A stretch of 64,000 nt of DNA from Streptosporangiaceae bacterium (GTDB taxonomy: Bacteria > Actinomycetota > Actinomycetes > Streptosporangiales > Streptosporangiaceae), in NCBI GenBank assembly GCA_030041275.1, contig JASHOE010000344.1:25927-89926 (forward strand), given 5' to 3'. The position numbers and the translations under genes were made by a program. Below the pieces are notes generated by a model. It was given only the letters and a program-made list of their open reading frames with translations. It did not search any database and was not told where the DNA came from. Shown one piece after another: positions 1 through 10,027 of the stretch (its first letter is position 1; each line of letters starts with the position of its first letter).

Positions 1-528
1 GGTGTAGCCCGCGCCGACTACCAGGAAAGTGCAGCGCGCTTCCCGCTCGGCCGGGTCCGCGGCTATCTGAGCCAGTTCCAGCTGGCGGATGATGTGGTCG
101 CGCAGATACGCCGCTTCGGCGATGCTGCGGAACCCGTGTGCGTACTCGGCCAGGCCGGGGATCGGGAGCAGCTTGTTCACGCTCCCCACGGTGAGGATCA
201 GCCGGTCGTAGTGACACTCCCCGGAGCCACCCTCCGGGCTGTCCCACCTCACGATCTGCCGGTCCCGCGCGTCGACGTGCTGCACGGTGCCGAGGACGAA
301 CCGCACGCCCCGCAGCCGGCTAGGCAGCGACACGCAGATATGGCGCGGCTCTAGCAGGCCGCCGGCGACCTGCGGCATCAGCGGAAGGTACAGGAGGTAA
401 TCCGTGGAGTTGATGACGACGATCTCCGCTGCTCCGGCTACCAGCCCGCTGAGCTCCCGCGCCGCGTTGAACCCAGCGAAACCAGCCCCCACGATCACTA
501 TGCGCGGTAGGCCACCAGACTCCGCCAT
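1..528 (-). CDS. Type II NADH dehydrogenase-like FAD-dependent oxidoreductase (partial, runs off window start)
   Basis: Reverse-strand translation MAESGGLPRIVIVGAGFAGFNAARELSG... with Rossmann GxGxxG and later VVGAGYT motif; typical Ndh-like. Confidence 0.8.
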   Translation of the reverse strand, partial: MAESGGLPRIVIVGAGFAGFNAARELSGLVAGAAEIVVINSTDYLLYLPLMPQVAGGLLEPRHICVSLPSRLRGVRFVLGTVQHVDARDRQIVRWDSPEGGSGECHYDRLILTVGSVNKLLPIPGLAEYAHGFRSIAEAAYLRDHIIRQLELAQIAADPAEREARCTFLVVGAGYT

Positions 529-640
529 GGTGAGTCCTCCCCCGAGATCACAGTGGCGCTGCACGTGCCGCCTTGCATACCCGGCCTGATCCGTTTCGAC
601 CTCGCCGGCCGTGCCTGCGTCCACGGGCCGTGGACGGGCC

Positions 641-1189
641 TCACAGAATGAAGGGAACGAGCATTTTCGTCGACCGCTTGTACTCGGGATACGTGTCGGG
701 AAATTGCCCTGCCATATAGCGTTCCTCCATGACCGCGCTGTAGCCGAAGTAGCCAGCCAGCGCGACCACGGCAATCGCCCAGTACCAGCTGATACCAATG
801 GCAGTACCGATCATCGCGAGGATGATTCCCGAGTAGATGGGGTGCCGAATGGTGTGGTACGGGCCAGTCGTCACGAGTTCGGGGTCCTCCTTGTGGGACA
901 TCGGCATTCCCCAGTTGCGCCCGATATAGATCCGGGCCCAGATGGCCAGTCCAAGCCCTAGCACGAAGATGGCCAGGCCGATGCCCTGCAACCACGGGCT
1001 CGAGACGACCGCGTGGCCCTTCAAGACTCGCAGCCGCACCAACAGCAGGACAATCAGGACCACCGCCACCCGGAATCCGGCAAACTGCGTCCATCTGGTC
1101 CGGCCCGCCTTGACGTTGGCAGACGCTGCCAGCCAGTAAATCAAGAAGGCAACCCAGCCAGCGAGGAAGACGATATCGATGGCGTTCAT
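641..1189 (-). CDS. Isoprenylcysteine carboxyl methyltransferase (ICMT) family membrane protein
   Basis: 182 aa, several TM segments, motif TTGPYHTIRHPIYSG typical of ICMT/PEMT-like family. Confidence 0.85.
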   Translation of the reverse strand: MNAIDIVFLAGWVAFLIYWLAASANVKAGRTRWTQFAGFRVAVVLIVLLLVRLRVLKGHAVVSSPWLQGIGLAIFVLGLGLAIWARIYIGRNWGMPMSHKEDPELVTTGPYHTIRHPIYSGIILAMIGTAIGISWYWAIAVVALAGYFGYSAVMEERYMAGQFPDTYPEYKRSTKMLVPFIL

Positions 1190-1309
1190 AGCGTCTTCCT
1201 CCTCACTGCAGATCCCCGCAGATAGGCACGTTACCCGCCGGGTTAGCGAGTGTCGGACCGTGCCACAGGAAAGCTGGCCCTGGCGTCTCGTCGGCGACCC
1301 AACTTTCCG

Positions 1310-1711
1310 CTAGCGCGCCGGCTCGGTCCGGAAGATGGGCCAGCAGACCTCGGTGACGTACTCGGACTCGTCGGTCGTATCGAACGGTGACACCAAATAC
1401 AGCTCGCGGATCGGCCCGTCCACGCCGACTTCGCGCTCGGCCACGTAAGTGCCCAGCGCCGAGTACGTTTTGTCGAGGTCACCGAATGCGCCGTGATGCA
1501 CCGCCACCGCGAGTTCGGCTGCGGGGATTTCCGTCATCCGGGCCCGGCCGGCCCCGGTCACCTCGGTCGCGACCGGAACGAAGGCAACCATCTGGGCCAC
1601 CTCGTTCCGGGTGGCTACGTCCGGCGCCGCCAGCACGGCTCGGATGCCGCAGGGCGCTGCCAGACCAGCTGCATCCCTGACACTGCGACGCGGCGAGGCT
1701 TGGTTGAGCAC
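1310..1711 (-). CDS. GyrI-like effector-binding domain protein (no DNA-binding domain visible)
   Basis: 133 aa; AELAVAVHHGAFGDLDKTYSALGTYVAE...IRELYLVSPFDTTDESEYVTEVCWPI resembles GyrI-like/AraC effector-binding fold. Confidence 0.65.
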   Translation of the reverse strand: MLNQASPRRSVRDAAGLAAPCGIRAVLAAPDVATRNEVAQMVAFVPVATEVTGAGRARMTEIPAAELAVAVHHGAFGDLDKTYSALGTYVAEREVGVDGPIRELYLVSPFDTTDESEYVTEVCWPIFRTEPAR

Positions 1712-1829
1712 TCAACATTGCTCGCTAGCGTGGACGTATGGAAAAGTTCCTGATCGTGGCCGTGCCGGTCACAGGTGTGTGATGATCTAGCCGGCGCGAG
1801 TCGCGGCCAGAGGCATGCTCACCGGCAGG

Positions 1830-2969
1830 TCAGCGGAACGCTCGGAAGAACTGGCGCACATCGCCGATCAGCAGGTCGGGTTCCTCCATGGCGGCAAAGT
1901 GCCCGCCGCGGTCGAACTCGGTCCAGTGCACGATGTTGTTCCCGGCTTCGGAGAACCGCCTGATCGGTGGCGCGATCTCCTGCGGGAACACCGCCACCCC
2001 GGTCGGCACGCTGGAGGGGACAAACGGACCCCGCCCACGGCTGCGCGCGGTTTCGAAATACAGCCGAGCCGACGATCCGGCGGTCCCGGTGAACCAGTAC
2101 ACGCTCACATTGGTGAGCAGCTGATCCCGGTCGACGGCGTCATCGGGCGCGTCACCATCGACCCACTCGCCGAACTTCTCCGTGATCCACGCCAGCTGGC
2201 CAGCGGGTGAATCCGCGAGCGCGTAAGCGAGCGTCTGCGGCCGGGTCGACTGAATCATGCCGTATCCCGACCCCGTCGCGCGGAACTGCTGCATCCGCTC
2301 AAGACGCGCCTTCTCCACGTCGGTCAGATCGGGCTGCTCGAACTGACCCTGCGGGAACAGCAGGGTCAGGTGCACTCCGATGACGCGCTCGGGGGCGACA
2401 ACTCCGAGCTCACGAGAAATCGACGCACCCCAGTCGCCACCCTGAGCCGCGAAGCGCTGGTAGCCCAGCCTCGTCATCAGCTCGTCCCAGGCGACCGCGA
2501 TTCGATGGACGTTCCAGCCTGGCTCATGCGTAGGGCCGGAAAAGGCGTAGCCGGGGATGGAGGGGACGACGAGATGAAACGCGTCGCCCGGATCGCCGCC
2601 ATGCGCCCGCGGGTCGGTCAGCGGGCCGATGATCTCGACGAACTCCACCACCGATCCTGGCCAGCCGTGGGTCATGATCAGCGGAACGGCGTCCGGCTCG
2701 GGCGAGCGGACGTGCAGGAAATGCACGCGCTGCCCGTCAATCGTGGTGATGAACTGCGGGAACTCGTTCAGTCGGCGCTCGTGCCGCCGCCAGTCATACC
2801 CGGTGCGCCAGTACTCGGCGAGGTCGCGCACGTAGTCGAGCGGAATTCCGTAGGCCCAGCCGACGCCGGGGAGCTGATCAGGCCAGCGCGTGCGCGCCAG
2901 CCTGGCCTTGAGGTCGTCGACGTCGGCCTGCGGGATGTCGATCTGGAACGGCTGCACGGCGGGGTCCAC
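1830..2969 (-). CDS. Epoxide hydrolase family protein (EHN N-terminal domain, alpha/beta hydrolase)
   Basis: 379 aa; PFQIDIPQADVDDLKARLARTRWPD start, HGWPGS, GGDWGASISRELG motifs. Confidence 0.9.
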   Translation of the reverse strand: MDPAVQPFQIDIPQADVDDLKARLARTRWPDQLPGVGWAYGIPLDYVRDLAEYWRTGYDWRRHERRLNEFPQFITTIDGQRVHFLHVRSPEPDAVPLIMTHGWPGSVVEFVEIIGPLTDPRAHGGDPGDAFHLVVPSIPGYAFSGPTHEPGWNVHRIAVAWDELMTRLGYQRFAAQGGDWGASISRELGVVAPERVIGVHLTLLFPQGQFEQPDLTDVEKARLERMQQFRATGSGYGMIQSTRPQTLAYALADSPAGQLAWITEKFGEWVDGDAPDDAVDRDQLLTNVSVYWFTGTAGSSARLYFETARSRGRGPFVPSSVPTGVAVFPQEIAPPIRRFSEAGNNIVHWTEFDRGGHFAAMEEPDLLIGDVRQFFRAFR

Positions 2970-2981
2970 CGGGCAAGCTCA

Positions 2982-3269
2982 TCACTCGGCGGCTGACTGG
3001 TGTGCACGGTTCGGCGAAGACATCACCGGTAACTGGTGTGCACGGTTCGGCGAAGACATGGCGTGCGCACAAGGCGCTGGGCGATCCGCCAGCACCGGAC
3101 GCCGTCCACGGTGGATTGCTTGCCGCAGCGACCGCCACGGGGTGGCAGCGCCGTGCCCGAGTTCGGCGAACGTCCTGACCAGCTCAGCGTTGACCCGGTC
3201 GATCCTTTGCTGCTCCGCCGCGGACCTTGTCCGGTCGGCCTGGCCCGACTGGTAGATGAAGTACGACAT
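2982..3269 (-). CDS. Small hypothetical protein
   Basis: MSYFIYQSGQADRTRSAAEQQRIDRVNAELVRTFAELG...; purine-rich RBS (AGGAAGAGGAA) upstream; C-terminus built from a 36-bp direct repeat. Confidence 0.4.
   Translation of the reverse strand: MSYFIYQSGQADRTRSAAEQQRIDRVNAELVRTFAELGHGAATPWRSLRQAIHRGRRPVLADRPAPCAHAMSSPNRAHQLPVMSSPNRAHQSAAE
2996..3059. repeat. Two 28-bp direct repeats ACTGGTGTGCACGGTTCGGCGAAGACAT, period 36 bp
   Basis: Read directly: 2996-3023 and 3032-3059 identical. Confidence 0.9.
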
Positions 3270-3375
3270 TGTTCCGGTTCCTCTTCCTGAGGTCGCTGTG
3301 TCATCTGCATGCGACGCTAGGAAAGGCCTGTTCCCGCGGTGTTCCCGCGCCATGGCGGACGAGAAGGCAGTCGAG

Positions 3376-3906
3376 TCAGCTGAGATGCGCCGCGATGGCG
3401 AGTGCGCACTCCATCGATCCGGCATGCGTGGTGTCTACCAGCAGGTCATAGGCCACGCCCTGGTGAACCAGATCCGCCTGCGACGCGGCCATCCCGGTAA
3501 CCCGATCGCCTCGTGCAAGCTCGCGCGCCGAGGCAACCGCACTGTCGCACCGTACGCCGACCCATAGCACGGGCAGGTTGCCCAGTGCTCGTTGCCATCG
3601 CTGCTGCGAGTCGGCTCCGCCGAGGAAGACTTCGTCGATGATGACCCGCGCGCCTGCACGAGCCATCGCGGCCACACCCTCGATCCAAGCTGCCTCCAGC
3701 GCTCGGAACTGCGACCCCACACTCACCGCACCGTCTGGTGCGAACGTGATCCCGCTGTCTGATGCCCGCGTGGACGCGGGCAGCGCATCGACGAACAAGT
3801 CGGTTCCCAAGGCCAGCCATGGATCCGGCAGGATCGCCTGCAGACACCGAGCAATTCCGGACTTGCCCGAGCTGGAACCACCGTTGAGAACGATCACATC
3901 AGTCAT
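3376..3906 (-). CDS. Chloramphenicol 3-O-phosphotransferase (CPT)-like kinase
   Basis: [43 protein letters not shown]...[10 protein letters not shown]...[50 protein letters not shown]; matches CPT layout including Walker A GGSSSGKS. Confidence 0.85.
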   Translation of the reverse strand: MTDVIVLNGGSSSGKSGIARCLQAILPDPWLALGTDLFVDALPASTRASDSGITFAPDGAVSVGSQFRALEAAWIEGVAAMARAGARVIIDEVFLGGADSQQRWQRALGNLPVLWVGVRCDSAVASARELARGDRVTGMAASQADLVHQGVAYDLLVDTTHAGSMECALAIAAHLS

Positions 3907-3960
3907 CACCGCGTCACAGTAGAGGCACGGCGGCAACCCGCCAACCGGTTCCGCGCAGGT

Positions 3961-6900
3961 GTGTGCCGTCTGCCCGCCATGCTTCCGTTCGCGCGGGTTT
4001 CGTCGGCACAAGACAATGGACTGGTGGAGACGCGACGGGTGGCGGCGGAACCGACCGAGCAGCACGTGGCTGTGCGTCTGCTCGGTCCTTTTGCCGTCAC
4101 GAGGGGTGACCGCATGGCTGGTCCGTGGGAGCGACCGAGCGCCCGGCGGCTCTGCGCGTTCGTTCTGGTCAGCCCGGGCCGTCGGGTCAGCCGTGACCGC
4201 GCGTGCGAGGAGTTGTTTGCCGGCCGGGAGCCGCGAGCAGCGGCCCGGTCCGTGTCGAAGGCGCTGTCGATGGCCCGCAGCACGCTTGCCGATCTCGGCG
4301 GCCCCGCGGCCAGCCTGTTGCACGCCGACCTAGAGAGCATCTGGGCGGCGCCAGCCGTGGCGACCGACCTCGACGCGCACGAGTACTCTCTGCGCGCGGG
4401 CCTCGCGATGAATCCCGGCATGGACCGCGATGACAGGCTTGCCACAGCACTCGCGGAGGACGGCGAGCTGCTAGCCGACGAGCCCTATGCGGACTGGGCC
4501 CTGCGGCCGCGAGAACGACTGGAGGACCTCCGCCAGGAGGCCCGCCTCACCCTGGCGCGTGACCGCGCGGACGGCGCAGGCCGGTCGGGGCCACAAGACG
4601 CTGCGCAGGCCTGGGGGGCTTGCCTGGAGCACGACCCGGCTTGCGAGGAGGCGGCAGGCGCGCTCGTGCGAGCGTATTTCGCGCAGGGACTCAACGAGGC
4701 TGCGGTCCGCACGTACGAGCGGTGCGCGGCCGCACTGGCAGAGCTGGGGCTGACGGCCTCGCCGTGGCTCGATGAGGTCTACGCCGCGGCGGCTAGCAAC
4801 GCTGCTCTTGCCCGGTCGGGTGGCCAGCGAAGCGGGACGGCCGACCCAGAGCCGGTCAAGGAGGAGCTGCGAACCATCAGCATGTTGTTCGCCGGCGTAT
4901 CGACGCCTCCTGGGCTAGTCGGCGAGGTCGGCCTTGAAGGTGTCCGCGAGATCGTTGGCGTCTCACTGGCCACCGTGATCGGCGAGGTCGAAGCGCTGGA
5001 CGGGACCGTGACCTCGGTGTCTGGCAGCGGTCTGCAGGCTATGTTCGGCGCGCCGCAGGCGCACGAGGACGATCCCGAACGTGCGGTGCGTGCGGCGTTC
5101 CGCGCCATCTCGGCGATGACCGGCGTGGCTGACGGCCCACCTGCGTTGCAGATCGGAGTGGAGACCGGTCCAGCCGTGCTCGGCCCGGTGGGGGCAGGTG
5201 CGGCGGTCGAGTATGCAGCGATCGGCGAGGCGGTGAGCACCGCCGCCGCGCTGCAGTCGGCTGCACGGCCCGGTGGTGTTCTGGTAGGCCCGGCCACGTA
5301 CGCCGCCACGCGGCACGTGTTCACCTGGGGCGCGAACGCAGCGGTTCCGCTCGGGCAGCAGGCGGGCATGATCACCGCAACGTACCTGGGCAGCCCTCGA
5401 GCCCACGCGGCGAGCCGCCCGCCGGGACTTCAGCGCAGTCGGCTGATCGGCCGGGAGAGTGAAGTTGTCGCGCTGGAAACCGCGGTGGCGGCCATGCTGG
5501 CGGGTCGCGGCTCGGTCGTCGTGCTGACCGCAGAGGCGGGGCTGGGCAAGACCAGACTGGTTCAGCAGGCGCACCAGCACCTCGTCGCGCGCACCGGTGC
5601 GGCGCGCGCCAAGTCGGCACTGTGGCTGGAAGGGCGGAGCACCTCCTACGCGTCGGCCACGCCATACGGGCTTTATCAGCAGCTGCTCGCCGGATGGGTT
5701 GGCGTAGCGCCCGACCAGCCTGCCGCAAAGCTGCGGCCTGCCCTGGACCGGGCTCTCACCGTAGTCCACGCGGAGAGCCTGCGGCCCGAACTGGCGCGGC
5801 TTATGGGTCTGCCCGTTGGCATGACCGAGGATCGGCGCAGTCCCGGCGACGTCCAGCGGGCTATGTTCGCCGCAGTGCGATCGCTCGTCGCGCGCTTGGT
5901 GGCGGCTGGCCCCACCGTCCTCGTGTTGGAGGACTTGCACTGGGCCGACCCCACCTCGCTTCGCCTGACGGCGCACCTCGCCGCGCTGACCGCGGGCCGC
6001 CAACTGCTGGTACTCGCTACGCGGCGACCCGACGCGGGGCCAGAGGTCGCGGAGCTGGACCGGTCGCTCGCCGCGGGACAAGAAGTTCTCCGCCTCGACC
6101 TTGGGCCGCTGGCTGCGGCGGCGGAGCGGGAGCTCGCGACCGCACTTGTGGGCGAGCCGGCTGGTCCGGATGTTCTCGACGCCATCCTGTCCGGCGCAGA
6201 CGGCAATCCGCTATTCGTGGAGGAACGGCTGTCGTCGCTACGCGACTCCGGGGCCGTCGTGCTCGAGGACGGGCTGTGGAAGCTTCGTGAGGGATCGGTC
6301 CTCGCGACGCCACACGTACTCGAGCGGATGGTCCGATCGAGAATCGACCGGCTGAGCCCATCGGCCCGAGACGTCGTGCGTGTTGCCTCGGTCCTCGGCG
6401 CCGAGTTCCCTGAGTCGTTGCTGACGGCGGTGTGTGTTGATTGCGCCTCCCTGGCTTCCGCCGTGGATGAGCTGCGCGATAGGGAGTTGCTGCGCCCGGT
6501 AACCGGGACGCGTGAGCCGACGCTCGCGTTCCGGCATGCCCTGATCCAGGAGGCCACCTACAGCGGGCTCGTCAGCTCTGAACGGCGGCAGCTGCACGGC
6601 CGCGCGGCTCGGGCGCTCGAGGCTGCGTCGGCGGGTCGCCTGGAGGAGGTCGCCGCGGTCCTTGGCGGCCACTTTGCGGCGGCTGGGGAGGCCGAACCCG
6701 GCATGCGGTATCTGGCGATGGCCGGTGACCACGCCACGGATGCCTTCGCCAACGACGAGGCGATCGCTAGCTACCGCGCGGCCCTGGCGGTCGCGCGGGA
6801 CCGGGCCGCGGGTGCTCGGCCGGCAGACGCCGAAATAGACTTGAACGCCAAGCTGGCCAACGTGTTCTGGCGCACTGGCCAGCTCGGGCTGGTCCGGCAG

Positions 6901-7929
6901 GCGTTCGAGGACGCCCTCAAGCTGACGGCCCCGTCGGATCCGCGCCGGGCTCACCTGCTGACCCGGCTGGGCCGTGTCCAGATGACCGACGGCGAGTACG
7001 AGGCCGCAACCGCGGCATTCGAGTCCGCCGCGCGGCTGATCGGCGACGAGCCGGCCGTCGACGACGAGGTCAGCATCGACCAGTGGCTGGAGCTGATGAT
7101 CGATGGCCGGGCCGGGATGCACGTGATGCACGGTGAGTCAGATCTCGCTCTGGCGACCCTCGACGCTGCCCGGCCGCTGGCTGAGGCGCGCGGCAGCCCC
7201 GCCAGGCGGCACGCCTTCTACATGTATCTCGCGCTGGCGCGGGTGGCGAAGAACGAGTTCCGCGTCGACGACACGGACATTACGACGATGCGCCAGAGTG
7301 CCGAAGCGGCGCGCGGCAGCGAGGAGAAAGACTTCGGCTACGCAACCTACTTCGTCGGACGCCTCCTGCAACTGCAGGGCGATCTGCCAGCCGCGCGCAT
7401 GCAGCTTGAGAAATCCCTGACGATCGCTGAACGGATCGGTGAGAGCCACCTGCTTGCGCACAGTCTGCTCGACCTCACCCTGACGGCGATCAGGGGGCAC
7501 GATGTCGAAGCAGTGCGCAGCCTCGCGCCGCGCGCCATGACAGCAGCGAAGGCTTTGCCGGGCTCGGAGTACACGGCCGAGGTAGCAGCCTGCCTGGCGT
7601 GGCTGGCCTGGCGCGACCGGCGACCCGCGGATGTGATCGCGCTGGCCGACCAGGTTCGGGACCTGGCCGGGCCGAGCAACCGAGTTGACTCCCTGAGCTG
7701 GTGGGTCTGTCAGTGGCCGCTTCTCGCCGTGCACCTCGACGCGGGCCGACTAGCCGACGCCATCGGCGCGGCGCGCGCGCTGCTCGACTTCGGGGCGCAG
7801 GGCTTGGTTAGCGATGTCCGCTGGCCGCTCGAGGAAGCGTCTCGAGCGTGGCAGGCGGACGATCATGACGAGTGCCGACAACAGCTCGCAGGGGCGCTGA
7901 CGCGTGCGCGCGACCTCCGCTATATATAA
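3961..7929 (+). CDS. Large regulator: SARP-type winged helix/BTAD, class III cyclase-like domain, AAA ATPase, TPR tail
   Basis: 1322 aa open frame; [15 protein letters not shown] (SARP start), BTAD region, cyclase-like ISMLFAGVS...[20 protein letters not shown], Walker [31 protein letters not shown]-like tail. True start may be a downstream ATG/GTG. Confidence 0.85.
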   Translation: MCRLPAMLPFARVSSAQDNGLVETRRVAAEPTEQHVAVRLLGPFAVTRGDRMAGPWERPSARRLCAFVLVSPGRRVSRDRACEELFAGREPRAAARSVSKALSMARSTLADLGGPAASLLHADLESIWAAPAVATDLDAHEYSLRAGLAMNPGMDRDDRLATALAEDGELLADEPYADWALRPRERLEDLRQEARLTLARDRADGAGRSGPQDAAQAWGACLEHDPACEEAAGALVRAYFAQGLNEAAVRTYERCAAALAELGLTASPWLDEVYAAAASNAALARSGGQRSGTADPEPVKEELRTISMLFAGVSTPPGLVGEVGLEGVREIVGVSLATVIGEVEALDGTVTSVSGSGLQAMFGAPQAHEDDPERAVRAAFRAISAMTGVADGPPALQIGVETGPAVLGPVGAGAAVEYAAIGEAVSTAAALQSAARPGGVLVGPATYAATRHVFTWGANAAVPLGQQAGMITATYLGSPRAHAASRPPGLQRSRLIGRESEVVALETAVAAMLAGRGSVVVLTAEAGLGKTRLVQQAHQHLVARTGAARAKSALWLEGRSTSYASATPYGLYQQLLAGWVGVAPDQPAAKLRPALDRALTVVHAESLRPELARLMGLPVGMTEDRRSPGDVQRAMFAAVRSLVARLVAAGPTVLVLEDLHWADPTSLRLTAHLAALTAGRQLLVLATRRPDAGPEVAELDRSLAAGQEVLRLDLGPLAAAAERELATALVGEPAGPDVLDAILSGADGNPLFVEERLSSLRDSGAVVLEDGLWKLREGSVLATPHVLERMVRSRIDRLSPSARDVVRVASVLGAEFPESLLTAVCVDCASLASAVDELRDRELLRPVTGTREPTLAFRHALIQEATYSGLVSSERRQLHGRAARALEAASAGRLEEVAAVLGGHFAAAGEAEPGMRYLAMAGDHATDAFANDEAIASYRAALAVARDRAAGARPADAEIDLNAKLANVFWRTGQLGLVRQAFEDALKLTAPSDPRRAHLLTRLGRVQMTDGEYEAATAAFESAARLIGDEPAVDDEVSIDQWLELMIDGRAGMHVMHGESDLALATLDAARPLAEARGSPARRHAFYMYLALARVAKNEFRVDDTDITTMRQSAEAARGSEEKDFGYATYFVGRLLQLQGDLPAARMQLEKSLTIAERIGESHLLAHSLLDLTLTAIRGHDVEAVRSLAPRAMTAAKALPGSEYTAEVAACLAWLAWRDRRPADVIALADQVRDLAGPSNRVDSLSWWVCQWPLLAVHLDAGRLADAIGAARALLDFGAQGLVSDVRWPLEEASRAWQADDHDECRQQLAGALTRARDLRYI

Positions 7930-7932
7930 CGC

Positions 7933-8208
7933 TCATCCGCTGCCGGGCAGCCGTGACTGGCGCGATCGCCGCCACCGCCACGCATATGCCGCGCCCAGGC
8001 AGACGATCGCAGCGCCCGGCCCGCTGTGCACGAGGAAGACGCCAACCAGACTCGGACCTCCCCAGCTCTGCTGGTAGCTGGCGGGGTTTGCGTAATCGAT
8101 CACGAAGAACTCGGCTACGCCGCGGCCGACCAGATAGAGCGCCGCTACCGCGCTGAGCCCGTAGCCGGCCGTCCGGACGCCGACGCGGCGCACGCCGGCT
8201 CCGGTCAC
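7933..8208 (-). CDS. Small membrane protein
   Basis: Hydrophobic; GTG start overlaps the preceding stop (GTGA), frame continues to 7933. Confidence 0.55.
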   Translation of the reverse strand: MTGAGVRRVGVRTAGYGLSAVAALYLVGRGVAEFFVIDYANPASYQQSWGGPSLVGVFLVHSGPGAAIVCLGAAYAWRWRRSRQSRLPGSG

Positions 8209-8561
8209 CTGCGCGCCGCGTCGCGCTGGGCTCGGTCTCGACGAGCCCAGACGGCTAGCGCAACCCAGGGAACGAGAAGGACGAGGAGCGCCGCCGCCCG
8301 AGCCAGGCCGCTCGGCGGCCACAGAATGTTGGCGGTCAGGCCTGTCCTCTTCGCGAAGATCTCGACCGCCGCCGACGCCAGCACGGCAGCGCCAACCGCG
8401 AGCCAGAAGCGATGAACGCTGGCGTGCCGCCGGGCCGCCTGCGCCAGGACGTCGGCGACTGCACGGGGGGTCAGCCGGGTTTGCTCGAGCAGCGCGGCGA
8501 ACTCCTCGCCGTAAGTTCGGCGCCATGCCCTCGGGAAGAGAGCTACCAGGAACCGAATCAC
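8205..8561 (-). CDS. Membrane protein downstream of PadR regulator
   Basis: MIRFLVALFPRAWRRTYGEEFAALLEQ N-terminus typical of PadR-linked membrane proteins; overlaps the PadR stop. Confidence 0.7.
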   Translation of the reverse strand: MIRFLVALFPRAWRRTYGEEFAALLEQTRLTPRAVADVLAQAARRHASVHRFWLAVGAAVLASAAVEIFAKRTGLTANILWPPSGLARAAALLVLLVPWVALAVWARRDRAQRDAARR

Positions 8562-8887
8562 CCGACACCTCCGAGACGCAGCTCACCTGCTGCGACGATC
8601 CGGGACCAGCTCGCCAGCTGGCTGGCGAGCGCGGCCTGCCCGGCGGCGGTGATCCGGTAGGGACGACGACGGTCGTCGCTCGGCTCCGCCTCGATCAGCC
8701 CACGCTCGACCAGCTTGGTGAGCGAGCCGTACAACGTGCCAGGGCCGAGGCGGATGCCCGTCTGCTCGAGCACGTCGACAGTGATCGCGTACCCGTGCTT
8801 GGCGCCGTCGCTGAGTGAGAGCAGCACCAGCACGCCGGGCTCTCCAAAGCGCGCCAGGCCGTCGTCCCCGCGCCCTTGCCTCGCCAT
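8558..8887 (-). CDS. PadR family transcriptional regulator
   Basis: LSLSDGAKHGYAITVDVLEQTGIRLGPGTLYGSLTKLVERGLIEAEPSDDRRRPYRIT is a classical PadR winged helix. Confidence 0.9.
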   Translation of the reverse strand: MARQGRGDDGLARFGEPGVLVLLSLSDGAKHGYAITVDVLEQTGIRLGPGTLYGSLTKLVERGLIEAEPSDDRRRPYRITAAGQAALASQLASWSRIVAAGELRLGGVG

Positions 8888-8902
8888 ACGGTGCATCGTA
8901 TG
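8885..8902. promoter_or_regulatory. Imperfect 18-bp palindrome CATACGGTGCATCGTATG overlapping PadR start, candidate operator
   Basis: 16 of 18 positions symmetric. Confidence 0.4.
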
Positions 8903-9297
8903 ACGTAGTAGAGGCCAGGTCAAATGGGGCTCGGTACCCAGCGAGGCGCCATGCTGCAGGACCATGAGACAACGTGCTTGAAGACGGCTCGAAAAGCACT
9001 AAGTTGTGGTCTTAATGCCCCGTGACTGCGGGGCAGGAGGCGCTGATCGATGCGCGGGGGGCCGCGATGTTCACTGGTGGCTTTCCCGTCGCCTGCGGGT
9101 GCCGGTCCGTAACCTCGGCGAGCTCACGCGGGAGCGTGGCGAACTGGCCAAGTCGCTCTTAACGAAGACGATTCCTACGATGGCTGGGCTCCGCGCGGGT
9201 TCCGAGCCGCTGCCGAGTAAGCGGCCCCACCTGATGCCGTCTGAAGCAAGACGCGCCGCGGCCGCGGCTAGCCAGGCAACACCGAAGGGGGCAGCCG

Positions 9298-9969
9298 ATG
9301 GCGACTGACGTCATTGACGTTCTGCGCAAGACCGAACTGTTCCGCGCGGTGTCACCCGCGGATCTAGAGCCGCTGGTGGCAGCGTCGCGGCTGCGGACGT
9401 TTCGCCGTGGCCAGATCGTATTCACGACGGGCGATCCCGGCGACACGCTGATCGTCATCATCTCCGGCGAGGTCAAGGTCATCGCCCGGGCTGCCGACGG
9501 ATCTGAGCTCACGCTCACGGTCGTCGGGCCGGGCGGAACGGTCGGTGAAGTCAGCGTCGCCGACGGCGGTCCGCGGTCCGCTGACATGGAGATCGCGGTC
9601 GAAAGCCAGTTGCTGTTCATCCCGCGCGAGACCGTCCAGGCAGTCTGCGCTCGCGTCCCTGCCGTCGGCCAGGCCATGGCCAGCGCCATCGCGGCTACCC
9701 TCCGGCGACTCACGGAGGCGACGTCCGACTTGGTCTTCCTGGACCTGCCGCGCCGGGTCGCCAAGCTCCTGCTGAGCCAGCCACGAGGCGGCGACGGCGT
9801 CATCAGGCAGCAGCTGACCCAGGAGGAGTATGCACGCCGCCTCGGCAGCACGCGGCAGAGTGTCAACATAGCCTTCCGCGGGTTCGAGCGGAGAGGCTGG
9901 ATCGAGGTCAGGGACCGAACAGTCATGGTGAAGCAGCCGGACGCGCTCGTTAGGTTCGCTGATAGCTAG
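9298..9969 (+). CDS. Crp/Fnr family transcriptional regulator
   Basis: cNMP-binding beta roll (GDTLIVIISGEVKVI) plus C-terminal wHTH (LTQEEYARRLGSTRQSVNIAFRGFERRGWI). Confidence 0.92.
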   Translation: MATDVIDVLRKTELFRAVSPADLEPLVAASRLRTFRRGQIVFTTGDPGDTLIVIISGEVKVIARAADGSELTLTVVGPGGTVGEVSVADGGPRSADMEIAVESQLLFIPRETVQAVCARVPAVGQAMASAIAATLRRLTEATSDLVFLDLPRRVAKLLLSQPRGGDGVIRQQLTQEEYARRLGSTRQSVNIAFRGFERRGWIEVRDRTVMVKQPDALVRFADS

Positions 9970-10027
9970 TCCACGTCGAGCACTCGTATCGCCGACCACG
10001 CAGGTGTGACTGCCCCGCCTGACGCAG

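Noticed and set aside
1738-1782. 14-codon ORF MEKFLIVAVPVTGV
   Set aside because: Too short, no supporting structure or terminator identified.
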